Shown here piece after piece: positions 1-11,900 of a stretch of DNA of 64,000 nucleotides (its first letter is position 1; every line of letters begins with the position of its first letter). The position numbers and the translations under genes were made by a program. A model generated the notes under the pieces. It was not told the DNA's origin. It saw only the letters and a list, made by a program, of their open reading frames with translations, and did not search any database. The stretch lies in NCBI GenBank assembly GCA_021186555.1, contig JAJKFL010000012.1, positions 3,013,244 through 3,077,243 on the forward strand, read 5' to 3'. The stretch is from Reticulitermes speratus. Its lineage: Eukaryota > Arthropoda > Insecta > Blattodea > Rhinotermitidae.

Positions 1-60
1 GGAATAATACTGACAGGAGAAAACTGAAATACTCGGAGAGAAGCCTGTCTCAGCAGTATT
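1..60 (-). repeat. SINE-3 fragment (tRNA-derived SINE family, 3' body)
   Basis: The first bases match the body of the SINE family seen more completely at 20159-20326, 21822-21991 and 31699-31862: a gaatgata-like end, then the ctcggaga...gcctgtc...cagt block. Only the 3' part is present and the copy may continue outside the window. No head with A and B boxes is visible here. Confidence 0.5.
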
Positions 61-1030
61 TTTGGAAAGATTTCAGGGAGGTTATTATTGATAATATATT
101 TTAGTGTGTTTAACCTTGTAGAGCTCTCTGCTAAAATATTTCTTAGAATCTTCACTTCCTGATATCCACGCTGTCTAGACATCCTTATCTGTTTAAATTT
201 ATAATAAACCAAATATTTAACCGTGTGTCTCTTGTATTACGAACTTTCATTTTAAAGTTACCTAGCATTGCGGCGTCAACTATTTTTAAGAAACAGTTAA
301 TTCTAAAATTTTCTTCGGCATCTTTTGGTTCGTCGGTTTCTTCATTCTCGATGAGTCTTCTTCTGCTTCGACCAGCTGTTTTGAGTTCTTATTCTACATT
401 TGTCTGCACTTTCTTTAGCTCTGACCAAATAATCTGTAAACACGGAATCCCTGTATTTTTCAAAATACAGTAAAACTGCTTTCCGATTGACTGTGGACAA
501 CCCTATGTGCATGGTGGAACTGTGCAATATTTACGGGCAAAACTTACTTTTGCAACAAATCGTACCGAACAGTTTGGCGTACAATAAGTTCACATGTGGT
601 CAGTTGCTGTTCGCTTGCAATTGTCAGATATCGTACTTCGAGTTTCAACGTGAAGTCGTGCAGCTTTAACGCTCTCTATAGGACATTCCCTTCTTGTTTC
701 CTATAGGCGTTTTGTAGACAGGCGCTTTTCATTTTTTAAATATCCCGACTAGATTTTGACGCTGCAAATGATGTATAGAGTTTTATGATTTATAGAATTT
801 TATAGAATCATAGAATTTTAAAATAAAGAATTTTATGAATTTCCAAAAAGGTAACTGCTGTAAACAAAGACTTGCTGCATGTCCAAGCGGAAAATTTAAA
901 TTGTGGCTTCCGCAAGGTTCGTAAAAAGCTTCTGGTTTTCACGCAAATATTCGTCTGCACTATTTGATGTCACATTGCCATATCCTCAGCCACAGCAGTC
1001 AGATATTCCAAGGCCTTGAGCAGCTGAAGG
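61..1030. other. AT-rich DNA, nothing recognised
   Basis: No gene, tRNA-like head, clear inverted repeat or splice-flanked open segment was found. Short ORFs of 60-82 codons here have no recognisable motif and AT-rich codon content. Confidence 0.5.
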
Positions 1031-1032
1031 AG

Positions 1033-1237
1033 CCTTTATCTGTTCAGACCACCCTTTATCTGTTCAGACCATCCTTTATCTGTTCAGACCACCCTTTATC
1101 TGTTCAGACCACCCCTTTATCTGTTCAGACCACCCCTTTATCTGTTAGACCACCCTTTATCTGTTCAGACCACCCTTTATCTGTTCAGACCACCCTTTAT
1201 CTGTTCAGACCACCCTTTATCTGTTCAGACCACCCCT
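1033..1237. repeat. 20-bp minisatellite, about 10 copies
   Basis: About ten copies of a 20-21 bp unit with core ctttatctgttcagacc. Length variants (one extra c in three units, a missing c in the unit near 1145) shift the frame, which argues against coding. Ends are abrupt against unique sequence. Confidence 0.95.
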
Positions 1238-1637
1238 TTCCTGTAGTGTCGTCAACTACTTAAAATGTTATAAAATGTTCCATAATTTCAGCGTCTAAAT
1301 TTGTTGTACTAAATAAGCGCAGAACAACAGATATTTGCTGTTCATGGTTTTGGTCACGAGTAAAGTCAAATGAAATTGAATAATATTGAATAATATTCAG
1401 CGTTTTGTCGTATTTATAACTTTTGTCACTTTATTCCCCATGAAACTTGTTTACTCATCTTGAATTGAACGCGACAAATGATCTTTCAAAATTAGATCAA
1501 ATTTGGCGAGTTCAAATAAACCAAGGAGGTTGCCATTGCGTGCCGCATATGAGGTTTGGGTATTTTTCCTGAAATTAAAATTAAGTTCAGCTAATTACAA
1601 AATTGTTGCGATTATATACCCAAAAACATTTTTCCAG

Positions 1638-1919
1638 GGGGCACGCTGTGGCGCAGTTGGTTGAGGCACTGCGCTACAAGCCGTAAGGTCGCGGGCTCGA
1701 TTCCCGATGGAGTCATTGGAATTTTTCATTGACTTAATCCTTCCGGCCGCACTATGGCTCTGCGGTCGATTCATTTTCTAACAGAAATTAGTACTAGAAC
1801 TATTTCGGCCGGTGAGAACCTTACCACTTTCATGCGCCGAATTTCTGGAAATCTGGGAGCCTAAACCTCCTGGAACCCTAGGTTCCTGTCCAGGTCTGCA
1901 TAGGGACAGCTTAACCTCT
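1638..1919 (+). mobile_element. SINE-1, full-length tRNA-derived SINE with perfect 13-bp TSD
   Basis: The head has a pol III A box (tggcgcagttgg, about 1650) and a B box (ggctcgattcc, about 1695). A non-tRNA body follows, ending in gggacagcttaacct. A perfect 13-bp direct repeat, aacatttttccag, lies at 1625-1637 and 1920-1932 and defines the ends exactly; this is the signature of LINE-mediated retroposition. Related copies lie at 7160 (+) and 46178 (-). The 3' tail resembles that of SINE-4, so both may use the same LINE machinery. The head could pass for a tRNA, but it lacks a proper acceptor end and is followed by a conserved body. Confidence 0.9.
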
Positions 1920-1932
1920 AACATTTTTCCAG

Positions 1933-2870
1933 CGCTGTTTCGATTTCAATATTTTCGTCCCCACGGTGTGCTGCGTTTCCAGCTTTAAGGTTTCTCTCAG
2001 CTTGAAGCCAAGAACACGACTTCTAGATGTTTTGACACAACGCAATAGGAGCTATATTGGTATGACTTTACTGTTATTTGCATGGAGACTGACAGCAGCG
2101 AATACAAGACTGTTACGATTACGGTGTCGCAGTGTCAGGGAAAGGCCAGTAACCCTCTTCTGATAATACGTAGCTTTAAATAGCCTGCACCGACCAATGC
2201 CTGAACAGAAATGACTTCATCGCGACAGAGCTCGTAGTGATTAGTGGCACTTGCGTTGTTTGTTGATAGCTTCGTAAGTTGTTGACGCTGCCGACCGGCC
2301 GGCCGTCGTTTCCCGTGGTTGACCTTGATCATCGCGATCCAGTAGCGGCGCACGACCGGGTTCAGCCGCACGCGTTGAACCCGCCTTACGTCAACCCTGC
2401 CTGTAAACAAGACTTCTGATAACTTTACGAGACCTGTATCATATAATTCGAAGTAACTATTTGGGTTCTTGTACTGCGCGTGTAACTTCTGTTCTGTAAG
2501 GACACGGTTCGGATTTAGACCGAGACGCTATCTAATGCGCTGATGTCTTACGTGGCTTTCCTCAGACGCTCCAGAGGCTGCTGTTGGTTTCTTGTCAATT
2601 TCACGGAGTACGTCATTCGGCTATATGCATCTGCTATAATGGAAGCAGCGTCGACAGTTGGTACCAGTAGCTGAAGATTACGTCTTACGGCATGTGACAC
2701 CGTGTAGCCTGGTACATACGTATCGGCGTTTACAATGATCCTGCTGCATTCATATATAGAGTGGAGAATCTGCTGTCCTAACAGTGGAGCAAGCTGGTTC
2801 CTCCTAAACGCCGGGGAATTTCTGTCCGACTTTATGCCGTTAGATTTAATAAGATTGTAAGCTTCAGAAT
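1933..2870. other. Unassigned, partly GC-rich at 2280-2410
   Basis: The stretch 2280-2410 is GC-rich for this window and open on the minus strand (91 codons, 2410-2135, rich in Arg and Lys, with a GKRR motif). The sequence gtttacag at about 2403-2410 on the minus strand could be a splice acceptor. There is no donor I trust and no family recognition, so I do not call a gene. At 2690-2730 there is a gtgacaccgtgtag motif of the hammerhead-foldback family. Confidence 0.3.
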
Positions 2871-2884
2871 CTCAGATCAGTCAG

Positions 2885-3190
2885 TATGTCTGGCCGCAAC
2901 GTCGGTACCATCTACCAGACCGCACGGTGTCACATCCCAAAAGACTGCATCATAAGACACTATCTGCCCGAAACGTCGGTACCAACTATCAGACGACAGG
3001 GTATCACAGTCCACCAGAATACTACACTATAAGTTACCGTCTGTCCGAAACGTCGGTACCAACTGTCAGACCACACGGTGTTACAGCCAGAATACTTCAT
3101 TATAAGTCACCGTGTCTTCCCGAAACGTCGGTACCATCAACCAGACCACACGGTGTCACAGCCCAGAAGACTGCATTATAAGTCGTTATC
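2885..3190 (+). repeat. Tandem copies of a hammerhead-foldback end (about 78-bp unit, 4 copies)
   Basis: Four diverged copies contain gaaacgtcggtacca, then cagac.acacggtgt.aca and a gactgcat.ataag tail. The gaaac-gtcg-gta part equals the 3' half of the minimal hammerhead core found elsewhere in this window (GAAA, a two-base-pair stem III, then the GUA cleavage triplet). The CUGANGA half and stem II are missing, so these units could not self-cleave alone. Confidence 0.7.
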
Positions 3191-3349
3191 GCTGTAGGAA
3201 CGTCAAATCAAAATTTAATATTTAAATTTTGGACCTATTTCCCTGTCTTAGAAAATCTGTAGTGGCTTTGTCAGTACGGACGATTTGAATATAATAAAAC
3301 AAATTGTCATCTATTTCTGTACACTTCCACAGCTTATATATGTATGTAA

Positions 3350-3620
3350 AGTGTGTGTTGATGGAGGATAAGATTGGTTGGGCACGTAGTATGCATGTGG
3401 GCGATGAGAAATGCATACAGAATTTGAGTTGTAAAACCTGAGGAAAAGAGGCTGCTTGGAAGATCTATCAGTAGACGGGGGTGATGTTAAGGTGGATGTT
3501 AAGGTGGATGTTAAAAGAAATAGGATTACACTTGTATGGAATGCATTTATTTGGCTTAGGGTAGGCAGAAGTAGCGGGCTCTTGTGAAAAGGTTTTATAA
3601 AATGCGGGGTATGTCTTTAC
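3350..3620 (+). mobile_element. Decayed LINE 3' end (reverse transcriptase C-terminus)
   Basis: In shifting frames the plus strand reads I-R-W-A-G-H-V-like, then M-R-N-A-Y-like, then P-E-E-K-R-L-L-G, then a W-I-x-L-A...R-A-L-V-like block. This is the usual order at the C-terminus of the non-LTR elements recognisable at 40860 and 8905. Several frameshifts and stops are present, plus a small internal triplication of gttaaggtggat (about 3485-3512). Confidence 0.6.
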
Positions 3621-3799
3621 CAGCTGAGCGACTAGAAGCTTTATTAAATACGTATATGTAAACTATCCCGTGTCAGACCGTTGCGGTGTTTCTAATGATA
3701 GGGACATTTTCTTTCCTGTGAGGTCTCGATGCCTAGTTCTGTGTTCTGTTGCCCCGTGTTTAATGGTTAAATACAGGCACAACAAATTGTTAATCATCT

Positions 3800-4024
3800 C
3801 GCCATGAAGGCGTATGGGGAAGTTGCGGTTAACTGTACGCTCTGGCTGCTTCTCTCCCTGGAAAGTCCCCGGTATCCGTGGCATAGAAGACAGTGTTACC
3901 CAGATCCGATCGGGACGATTTGGAGATGAGAAAATTTCGTGCCCCTGCCGGGATTCGAACCCAACTCCTCAGTCGCCCAGTCTCTAACCGAGTTAGTGTG
4001 CTTGTCTTTGCGCCCATTCCAGGC
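3800..4024 (-). mobile_element. SINE-4 copy (tRNA-derived SINE)
   Basis: Read on the minus strand there is an A-box-like aactcggttag and a good B box (gggttcgaatccc, about 3953), followed by gcaggggcacgaaatttt and a body. The 3' part contains cgccttcatggcg, shared with the copies at 14321, 22041 and 24667. No target duplication was resolved. Confidence 0.75.
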
Positions 4025-4029
4025 AATTG

Positions 4030-4925
4030 AATCGGTCAGAGGAACAAGAGAAAATGTCTAACGGCATGAAGCCGGACAGAACTATCGAGTTTGCCTTTAC
4101 ATTTTGTCCGTATTTTTAGTATTTTATTTTATTTTTAGGGGCAGCGTCGTGTAATTTGGGGTATACCTATGTGCGTATGAAAGTTGCACAAGTTCGGATA
4201 AAGTGGGCTAGTTGAAGTGTTTCTGTTGCTACTTGAAATTTTCGAGCTCTACGTATTCCAGTATATAAACACAACGGTTGTCTGCAGCAATTACACTAAA
4301 CTATTGGGGCCTTTATGGGATTAACATAATACATTCAGTTAGTGAAACACAACATGAAACCTCTTTATAATGTACAGGATGTTATCTTGTGTCTTCTGTG
4401 TTAACATGGACGAAATTCAGTCTGTTTCTACACAACTGTTACGAGATGACGTCACCAGATGAACCGCTGGGCTGTCAGTTGTTGCTGGGTTGCCAGTATT
4501 CTTCAGCACCACGATTTTGCAGCTGAAAAATTGATACAATTAATTAATTAAGCCGTTAATACAGTTAGACTGCAAGTAAAAGAATTCACAAGGCAAACTA
4601 AAATTTACAATACGCCGTAAAATGAAGAAGTCCTGTCATTAAGTGAGGCTGATTGCTTTCGTGCTTTGCGGAATCAAGTGTCACTCAACGTATTTTACAG
4701 TTCCAAAAACTTTTCTTGTATTCTATTACAAATAAACTTCCATGTTTCCTATGTTACTTGATGTTACTGCTATTTCGTAAGTTGTTGAAACCACGTAGGC
4801 GTTTTACACTGAAAATTGAGTTCGATATTCGGGACGATTTTATCGAACCCAATTAATCGCGAACTTTGCGAGACTTGCAGCTGCACTGGTCTCTAGAGCT
4901 GCAACATGCAGTGTCGTCATGACTC
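4030..4925. other. Nothing recognised
   Basis: No repeat family, tRNA-like head or conserved coding segment was recognised. If the minus-strand gene model is right, this is intron downstream of the exon at 5047-4928. Confidence 0.4.
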
Positions 4926-4927
4926 AC

Positions 4928-5047
4928 CCGTCCCAGTGTTTCGATGTCCCGCTGCCACTTGTTGGCCAGGTAGTACTCCAACCTACGCCGTGTACTGTCA
5001 GCAGACCGCAGCCACGAATATCCTCCAAACTTCTTGCCCATATTGAA
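4928..5047 (-). CDS. Candidate internal coding exon (40 codons) of a secreted/prohormone-like protein
   Basis: A 120-base open segment is bounded by a splice acceptor (gttatgttgcag, just above 5047) and a strong donor (CGG followed by GTGAGT, intron from 4927), phase 0 at both ends. It encodes 40 residues: F-N-M-G-K-K-F-G-G-Y-S-W-L-R-S-A-D-S-T, then RRRLEYYLANKWQRDIETL and G-R. GC content is higher than the flanks, and the reading stops soon after the donor. As third exon of the gene starting at 55582 it follows an upstream R-K-R site and adds G-K-K and R-R-R, possible prohormone-convertase sites. The C-terminal half could form an amphipathic helix. I do not recognise the protein. It could belong to an unrelated gene. 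Confidence 0.6.
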
Positions 5048-5049
5048 CT

Positions 5050-5960
5050 GCAACATAACGCCGTCTCTATTTATTATTCTTGCTTTATTTAACGACACTT
5101 CCAGTGTCTCAAGTTACGATTTATGTTCAATAAGTAAGGTTCCCTTGGTCATAAAAATCAAACGAACATTTATTACAACGTTAAACGTTACTCCACTGAA
5201 TTATCACTGTTTTTCAACAAAATCCTCGCGTATATTAATATATTTGTCCCATCTTGGCACGAGTTTAAATATTCCGTTGCGCTAGAAATTGGGGTCTTGC
5301 GTTCGCAAACAGCAATTTCCGGTTTCTCATTATTAGTGGAATCTAGTTTCGTGTTCATCAGTTCTCGAGTTTGAAACCTGCTGTATGACCCGGATATTTT
5401 GATGTCAAATTTTATATGAATTACTTTCTGATGTACGTAATGGCACGCCTAGCGTTAATGTCGTTTAAAGCGATCAAATGAGTGCAGCACAAGTTGCGGC
5501 CCTACTGATAATTGATCACTGGCGGCCTACTGATTGATCTGTGTTTAAAGCAGCTCTTTCGACAGTGTATGTGATTGTCTCTTATTCCAGGAGTTCACAT
5601 TTTGTATAGTAACAGGACTGAACGTCATTTTTCAAAATTCATTAAAGAATAAGCCAGATTTTACGCATTTGATTAGCGGACTGCACACGTGTGTCTGTCG
5701 GGTTTTATACGTAACACAGATCGCTGTAATTTGTCTTGCGTTCACAGCGGACGTAGTTAGTCTCAGTGCCTGACAGATGGCAGTACCCGTCCGTCGGCCT
5801 CGAGGCATCTTTTGATAACACAAGTACATACTTTTCTGTTCTAATTATGAAATCAGTACGTGTACGTTTGTCTGTGCTCACACCAGGGGCAGACCTCGGG
5901 GAATACATTGGCATGTGTATTTATTGTTACACGCTGATAACGACATGTTTTGAGAGCTAC
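5050..5960. other. Nothing recognised
   Basis: A gtcgttaaataaa motif on the minus strand at about 5086-5099 resembles the 3' end of the SINE-5 copies near 30410 and 49580. Otherwise no family or gene is supported. Confidence 0.3.
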
Positions 5961-5969
5961 TAACGTAAA

Positions 5970-6552
5970 TGTGGGGGGATTGAGGGGAAGGAAAGGGGAG
6001 GGGAATGGCTGTAGGGTGTAAAAAAGAAGGGGGGGGGATGGGAAAGGAACGCGGGCAAATGGAATGAAGGAGGTGATGTATGAAAATTTATTATAGCAAT
6101 TCGGGGGACTTTCTGTCGAGGCTGTGGCGGACATTACACTATTTGAGTCCAGGTGCCCAACCAGAATTTTTGCTTGGGGAGGGGGGGGGGGCGACTCTGC
6201 GGCTGTATATAATTTATGTTTGATTTTAAAAATTATGTTATAAAAATCATGCCGTAAGTACAACATAACTGTCTACAACTACATTTATATACATACAAAT
6301 ATAACTACAAGTTCCGTGACTCAGTCACAGTGTCCTATCTTATTGTTCTTTTTTAATTTTATTAATTTATTTTTCAAAATTCTTATGTAATAGTCATCAG
6401 CCGATTTCAGTGGCTGATATCGACTGAAGGGGAAATCACGTAAAATGTCTGATGTCATAATATCTACAAAATCTGTTTTTTTTTAATTTCGGGTTTGGGG
6501 GATTTGGGGGGGGGGCTGCCAGGCTGCAGCCCCCTTTGGGTGCGCCCCTGCT
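5970..6552. repeat. G-rich tract and probable hAT-type element end
   Basis: The stretch 5971-6056 holds many runs of four to nine G on the plus strand, with more runs at 6178-6191 and 6497-6515. The right end, gggtgcgcccctg near 6540-6551, reads on the minus strand as CAGGGGCGCACCC, a typical hAT terminal sequence. I did not find a matching left terminus or 8-bp target duplication, so the element is incomplete or its limits are wrong. Confidence 0.4.
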
Positions 6553-6642
6553 TGAGCCACAAAGGTTTCAGAAGTTATTAATGTACAACGCTACATCTGG
6601 ACAGAACCGAACAGAGATGATCGTAAAGTCTGTGACACTTAC

Positions 6643-6657
6643 CGCTCCACAGTTCTG
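6643..6657 (-). other. Possible microexon (12 or 15 nt) in the putative intron
   Basis: On the minus strand a long pyrimidine tract leads to two consecutive acceptors (ccag, then cagcag), 12-15 bases of sequence (Q-N-C-G-A if read in phase 0) and a consensus donor, GCG followed by GTAAGT. Either length keeps phase 0, so it could lie between the exons at 36365 and 5047. The same kind of cassette recurs at 7.7, 12.9 and 19.6 kb, so it may simply be part of a dispersed repeat. Confidence 0.25.
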
Positions 6658-7159
6658 CTGGTTGCAGGCGTCAGGGCGCGGGGCAGAAACAGCAACGAAG
6701 ACATAGAAATAAAAAAGTCAGCTTTGAATAAGAGAAAATTATTAAGGATTTGTGTGTGTAATTGTGTTGTCTGTAGCAATAGACTGTCACAGTTCGAACA
6801 CAGCAGCACTGTTACTGGAGCAACTTTACGTGGAGTCACAAATAGATGCAACCGCAGGAGAGTCTCGAAGGTTATGAGCCCTGACTTTATGGAGTTCGAT
6901 ATTTCCTGATCACCCATTTTAATGCAATTGTTTCGAGTTTCGTGACTGGTTCCGACGTATCGGTATGGGTCCCGATATCTCCTGCTATTGTGCAGACCAC
7001 TCTCAGCTCAGTCAAGCTGTCTTTAGTTAAGTGAGGTTGATTGCTTTTGTGCTTTATGGAATGACACCCTCCTCCAATCATTTAATGTATTTTTGTGCTG
7101 ACGATGTGATTGTATTTATTAAAAATTAACGTATTTTCATAGTCGTTATATATTTAAAA

Positions 7160-7410
7160 GGGGGCACGCGGTGGCGCAGTTGCGCTACAAGCCGGAAGGT
7201 CGCGGTTTCGATTCCCGATGGGGTCATTGGGTCGCACTATGGCCCTGGGGTTGATTCAGCCTCTAACAGAAATGAATTCCAGGGATATCTCCTGGGGGTA
7301 AAGGCGGCCGGTGCGTGAGGCTGAAAACCTTGTCACCTTTCTGTGCTGATTGTCTAGAAATTCTGGGATCCTTGACTTCCTCGAGCCCTAAGGGCCTGTC
7401 CAGGGTCCGA
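7160..7410 (+). mobile_element. SINE-1 copy with deleted A-box region
   Basis: It matches the 1638-1919 element from gggggcacg through the body (acagaaat, ggcggccggtgcg, gggcctgtccagg). About 13 bases between the A-box core and gcgctacaag are missing, so the internal promoter is probably damaged. The B box (ggtttcgattcc) remains. No target duplication was found. Confidence 0.8.
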
Positions 7411-7891
7411 TGTTACTGGTCACAGTTGCACACGACTTCCGTGACTCTGCTGCATATATGTCACACTCCATGGGCGGATGAATTACATATCTTTGTTAAT
7501 TTGCTTTACGTGTAGGAAGGAACGCGTCATGAAACATGCTGATGTGTGCCGCACATACATAAATATTGCAACTGGCAGTTACTGTAATCTCATTATCAAA
7601 AGTAACTGAGTGACGTCTACCACTTTGTAATCAATAGCGAAAATGCTCTGTTCGTGTGTATGGTAAAATCAAATTACCTGTAGATTTGAAGTCAATTGTA
7701 CGAATATACACTTACCCTGCTGTCCAGCTAGTGCAGGCATGCAACAGAAATACAGTCACACATTAGACAGTGTTTAAACAAATTATGGCAAAAAATGTGA
7801 AGCATTTGTGTCATGTTTTAAACATTCTCACGCTAAGACATACGTAAGATGTTAAGATGCTCTAAAACACCCTGAAGATGCTAGCATAGGT

Positions 7892-8386
7892 CAGTGGTAC
7901 TCAACCTTTTTTTTTTGTTCGCGTACCCCCACATAATTTCTCTTCAACTTTGTACCCCCAAAGTCGTTGGTGCATAATTCAAGTTATACACAGTCTATAA
8001 TCTACATCTAAAATAAGTTAAATAAATTACATCCAAAATAATGTATTAAATAATAAGTTTTAAATGAGAAAAAGGAGAGTCAAGCTATTAAATAACAAAT
8101 ATATTGTCTATCGTATAAAAATTAATAAAGGAACAAAGGTATTTTAGCAAAGCACAATTATATGCACTGTGTGGAATAAAATGAAACTAGCCGCCCAGAT
8201 AAGAATAGCATAAAGGAGAGAGAGAGAGAGATGGCGCTCCCAAATCTCATGTCCTTACGTCCGGTCTCTTGTGGCTAACCCTAAATCTGGCCCTGATTAT
8301 TCAGTGTTTATCATGAAATAATATATATTTTTTAATTTTAAGTACCCCCTAAGATGTCTTCGCGTACCCCCGGTTGAATACCACTG
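7892..8386. mobile_element. Non-autonomous hAT-type transposon, 495 bp
   Basis: Terminal inverted repeats start CAGTGGTACTCAACC at 7892 and, on the other strand, CAGTGGTATTCAACC at 8386. The arms continue in the t-rich/gcgtaccccc and cgggggtacgcgaaga regions. An 8-bp target duplication with one mismatch flanks it (gcataggt 7884-7891, gcttaggt 8387-8394). The interior is AT-rich and has no transposase; a (ga)n run lies at 8217-8232. Mobilisation would need a hAT transposase in trans. Confidence 0.9.
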
Positions 8387-8636
8387 GCTTAGGTGACTTC
8401 TTCTGTCTCTTGAACAAGTAACAAAACCACTTATGCTTTTCCAGCAATGAGATTCAAAAAGCGATACACTTCCTGCCCATTCGCCAACCTACACGGCTTC
8501 ACATTGCAAAACTTCATAGTCACCGATATGAGAATTTCAAACCTCACACAATGATTTTGCAACTTGGTTTGTGTTTTCTTGGAGGTCTCATACTTAGTGG
8601 AACAGCATGACAAGTGAACACTTAAGTCTTGTACGA

Positions 8637-8830
8637 TGTGACGCTGCGTCGTCGAGTATTTCCCGACCTTTCGAAGGAACGTGGTGCATTCATCTTCAGG
8701 GTCAAGTAGTCCAAGAAGAGTGACTTCACCCTGAAGATGAAGGTAATAAATCCTTCGAAACGTGGGTAACTATTTGCCAAACGAGGTATTGTAATGTTCC
8801 AAAGGACTTTAACCTTTGGTACCATGCTGT
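8637..8830. repeat. Foldback with two opposed hammerhead-like motifs
   Basis: At 8731-8768 on the plus strand: CTGAAGA, one extra T, GAAGG, an 8-base loop, CCTTC, GAAA, then C-GTGG-GTA. This is a minimal type I hammerhead core with a 5-bp stem II and a 2-bp stem III. On the minus strand at 8650-8700 a diverged partner reads CTGAAGATGAA...TTCCTTCGAAA. No good stem I is visible for the plus-strand copy. Confidence 0.65.
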
Positions 8831-8904
8831 GAGAACCTCAGGTATCACAAAATGACAAGTATGTTTGGGTGGACATATGGCATATAGATATGGCGTTGAA
8901 GATG

Positions 8905-11900
8905 ATTGAGTTATGGGAGGATAGAATTAACATGAATCGTAGGGAAATTGGTTGTGAAGATGGAACTGGCTCAGGATCGTGTGCAGTGGTGGGTTTTGGT
9001 ATTAGCGGTGTTGAACTTTTGTGTTCTGCTACCAGAGAGTTGGTCAATTAGTAAGATGGATCTTATGGAAATAGGTTGTGAGGATGGGAGGTGGATGGAA
9101 CTGGCTCAGGATCGTGTGCAGTGGTGGGCTTTAGTATTAGCGGTGTTGAACTTTTGTGTTCTGCTACCAGAGAGTTAGTTAATTAGTAAGATGGATCTTA
9201 TGGAAATAGGTTGTGAGGATGGGAGGTGGATGGAACTGGCTCAGGATCGTGTGCAGTGGTGGGCTTTGGTATTAGCGGTGTTGAACTTTTGTGTTCTGCT
9301 ACCAGAGAGTTAGTCAATTAGTAAGATGGATCTTATGGAAATAGGTTGTGAGGATGGGAGGTGGATGGAACTGGCTCAGGATCGTGTGCAGTGGTGGGCT
9401 TTGGTATTAGCGGTGTTGAACTTTTGTGTTCTGCTACCAGAGAGTTAGTCAATTAGTAAGATGGATCTTATGGAAATAGGTTGTGAGGATGGGAGGTGGA
9501 TGGAACTGGCTCAGGATCGTGTGCAGTGGTGGGCTTTGGTATTAGCGGTGTTGAACTTTTGTGTTCTGCTACCAGAGAGTTAGTCAATTAGTAAGATGGA
9601 TCTTATGGAAATAGGTTGTGAGGATGGGAGGTGGATGGAACTGGCTCAGGATCGTGTGCAGTGGTGGGCTTTGGTATTAGCGGTGTTGAACTTTTGTGTT
9701 CTGCTACCAGAGAGTTAGTCAATTAGTAAGATGGATCTTATGGAAATAGGTTGTGAGGATGGGAGGTGGATGGAACTGGCTCAGGATCGTGTGCAGTGGT
9801 GGGCTTTGGTATTAGCGGTGTTGAACTTTTGTGTTCTGCTACCAGAGAGTTAGTCAATTAGTAAGATGGATCTTATGGAAATAGGTTGTGAGGATGGGAG
9901 GTGGATGGAACTGGCTCAGGATCGTGTGCAGTGGTGGGCTTTAGTATTAGCGGTGTTGAACTTTTGTGTTCTGCTACCAGAGAGTTAGTTAATTAGTAAG
10001 ATGGATCTTATGGAAATAGATTGTGAGGATGGGAGGTGGATGGAACTGGCTCAGGATCGTGTGCAGTGGTGGGCTTTAGTATTAGCGGTGTTGAACTTTT
10101 GTGTTCTGCTACCAGAGAGTTAGTTAATTAGTAAGATGGATCTTATGGAAATAGGTTGTGAGGATGGGAGGTGGATGGAACTGGCTCAGGATAGTGTGCA
10201 GTGGTGGGCTTTAGTATTAGCGGTGTTGAACTTTTGTGTTCTGCTACCAGAGAGTTAGTTAATTAGTAAGATGGATCTTATGGAAATAGATTGTGAGGAT
10301 GGGAGGTGGATGGAACTGGCTCAGGATCGTGTGCAGTGGTGGGCTTTAGTATTAGCGGTGTTGAACTTTTGTGTTCTGCTACCAGAGAGTTAGTTAATTA
10401 GTAAGATGGATCTTATGGAAATAGATTGTGAGGATGGGAGGTGGATGGAACTGGCTCAGGATCGTGTGCAGTGGTGGGCTTTAGTATTAGCGGTGTTGAA
10501 CTTTTGTGTTCTGCTACCAGAGAGTTAGTTAATTAGTAAGATGGATCTTATGGAAATAGATTGTGAGGATGGGAGGTGGATGGAACTGGCTCAGGATCGT
10601 GTGCAGTGGTGGGCTTTAGTATTAGCGGTGTTGAACTTTTGTGTTCTGCTACCAGAGAGTTAGTTAATTAGTAAGATGGATCTTATGGAAATAGGTTGTG
10701 AGGATGGGAGGTGGATGGAACTGGCTCAGGATCGTGTGCAGTGGTGGGCTTTAGTATTAGCGGTGTTGAACTTTTGTGTTCTGCTACCAGAGAGTTAGTT
10801 AATTAGTAAGATGGATCTTATGGAAATAGGTTGTGAGGATGGGAGGTGGATGGAACTGGCTCAGGATCGTGTGCAGTGGTGGGCTTTAGTATTAGCGGTG
10901 TTGAACTTTTGTGTTCTGCTACCAGAGAGTTAGTTAATTAGTAAGATGGATCTTATGGAAATAGGTTGTGAGGATGGGAGGTGGATGGAACTGGCTCAGG
11001 ATCGTGTGCAGTGGTGGGCTTTAGTATTAGCGGTGTTGAACTTTTGTGTTCTGCTACCAGAGAGTTAGTTAATTAGTAAGATGGATCTTATGGAAATAGA
11101 TTGTGAGGATGGGAGGTGGATGGAACTGGCTCAGGATCGTGTGCAGTTGTGGGCTTTGGTATTAGCGGTGTTGAACTTTTGTGTTCTGCTACCAGAGAGT
11201 TAGTCAATTAGTAAGATGGATCTTATGGAAATAGGTTGTGAGGATGGGAGGTGGATGGAACTGGCTCAGGATCGTGTGCAGTGGTGGGCTTTGGTATTAG
11301 CGGTGTTGAACTTTTGTGTTCTGCTACCAGAGAGTTAGTTAATTAGTAAGATGGATCTTATGGAAATAGGTTGTGAGGATGGGAGGTGGATGGAACTGGC
11401 TCAGGATCGTGTGCAGTGGTGGGCTTTGGTATTAGCGGTGTTGAACTTTTGTGTTCTGCTACCAGAGAGTTAGTTAATTAGTAAGATGGATCTTATGGAA
11501 ATAGGTTGTGAGGATGGGAGGTGGATGGAACTGGCTCAGGATCGTGTGCAGTGGTGGGCTTTGGTATTAGCGGTGTTGAACTTTTGTGTTCTGCTACCAG
11601 AGAGTTAGTCAATTAGTAAGATGGATCTTATGGAAATAGGTTGTGAGGATGGGAGGTGGATGGAACTGGCTCAGGATCGTGTGCAGTGGGGGGCTTTAGT
11701 ATTAGCGGTGTTGAACTTTTGTGTTCTGCTACCAGAGAGTTAGTTAATTAGTAAGATGGATCTTATGGAAATAGATTGTGAGGATGGGAGGTGGATGGAA
11801 CTGGCTCAGGATCGTGTGCAGTTGTGGGCTTTGGTATTAGCGGTGTTGAACTTTTGTGTTCTGCTACCAGAGAGTTAGTCAATTAGTAAGATGGATCTTA

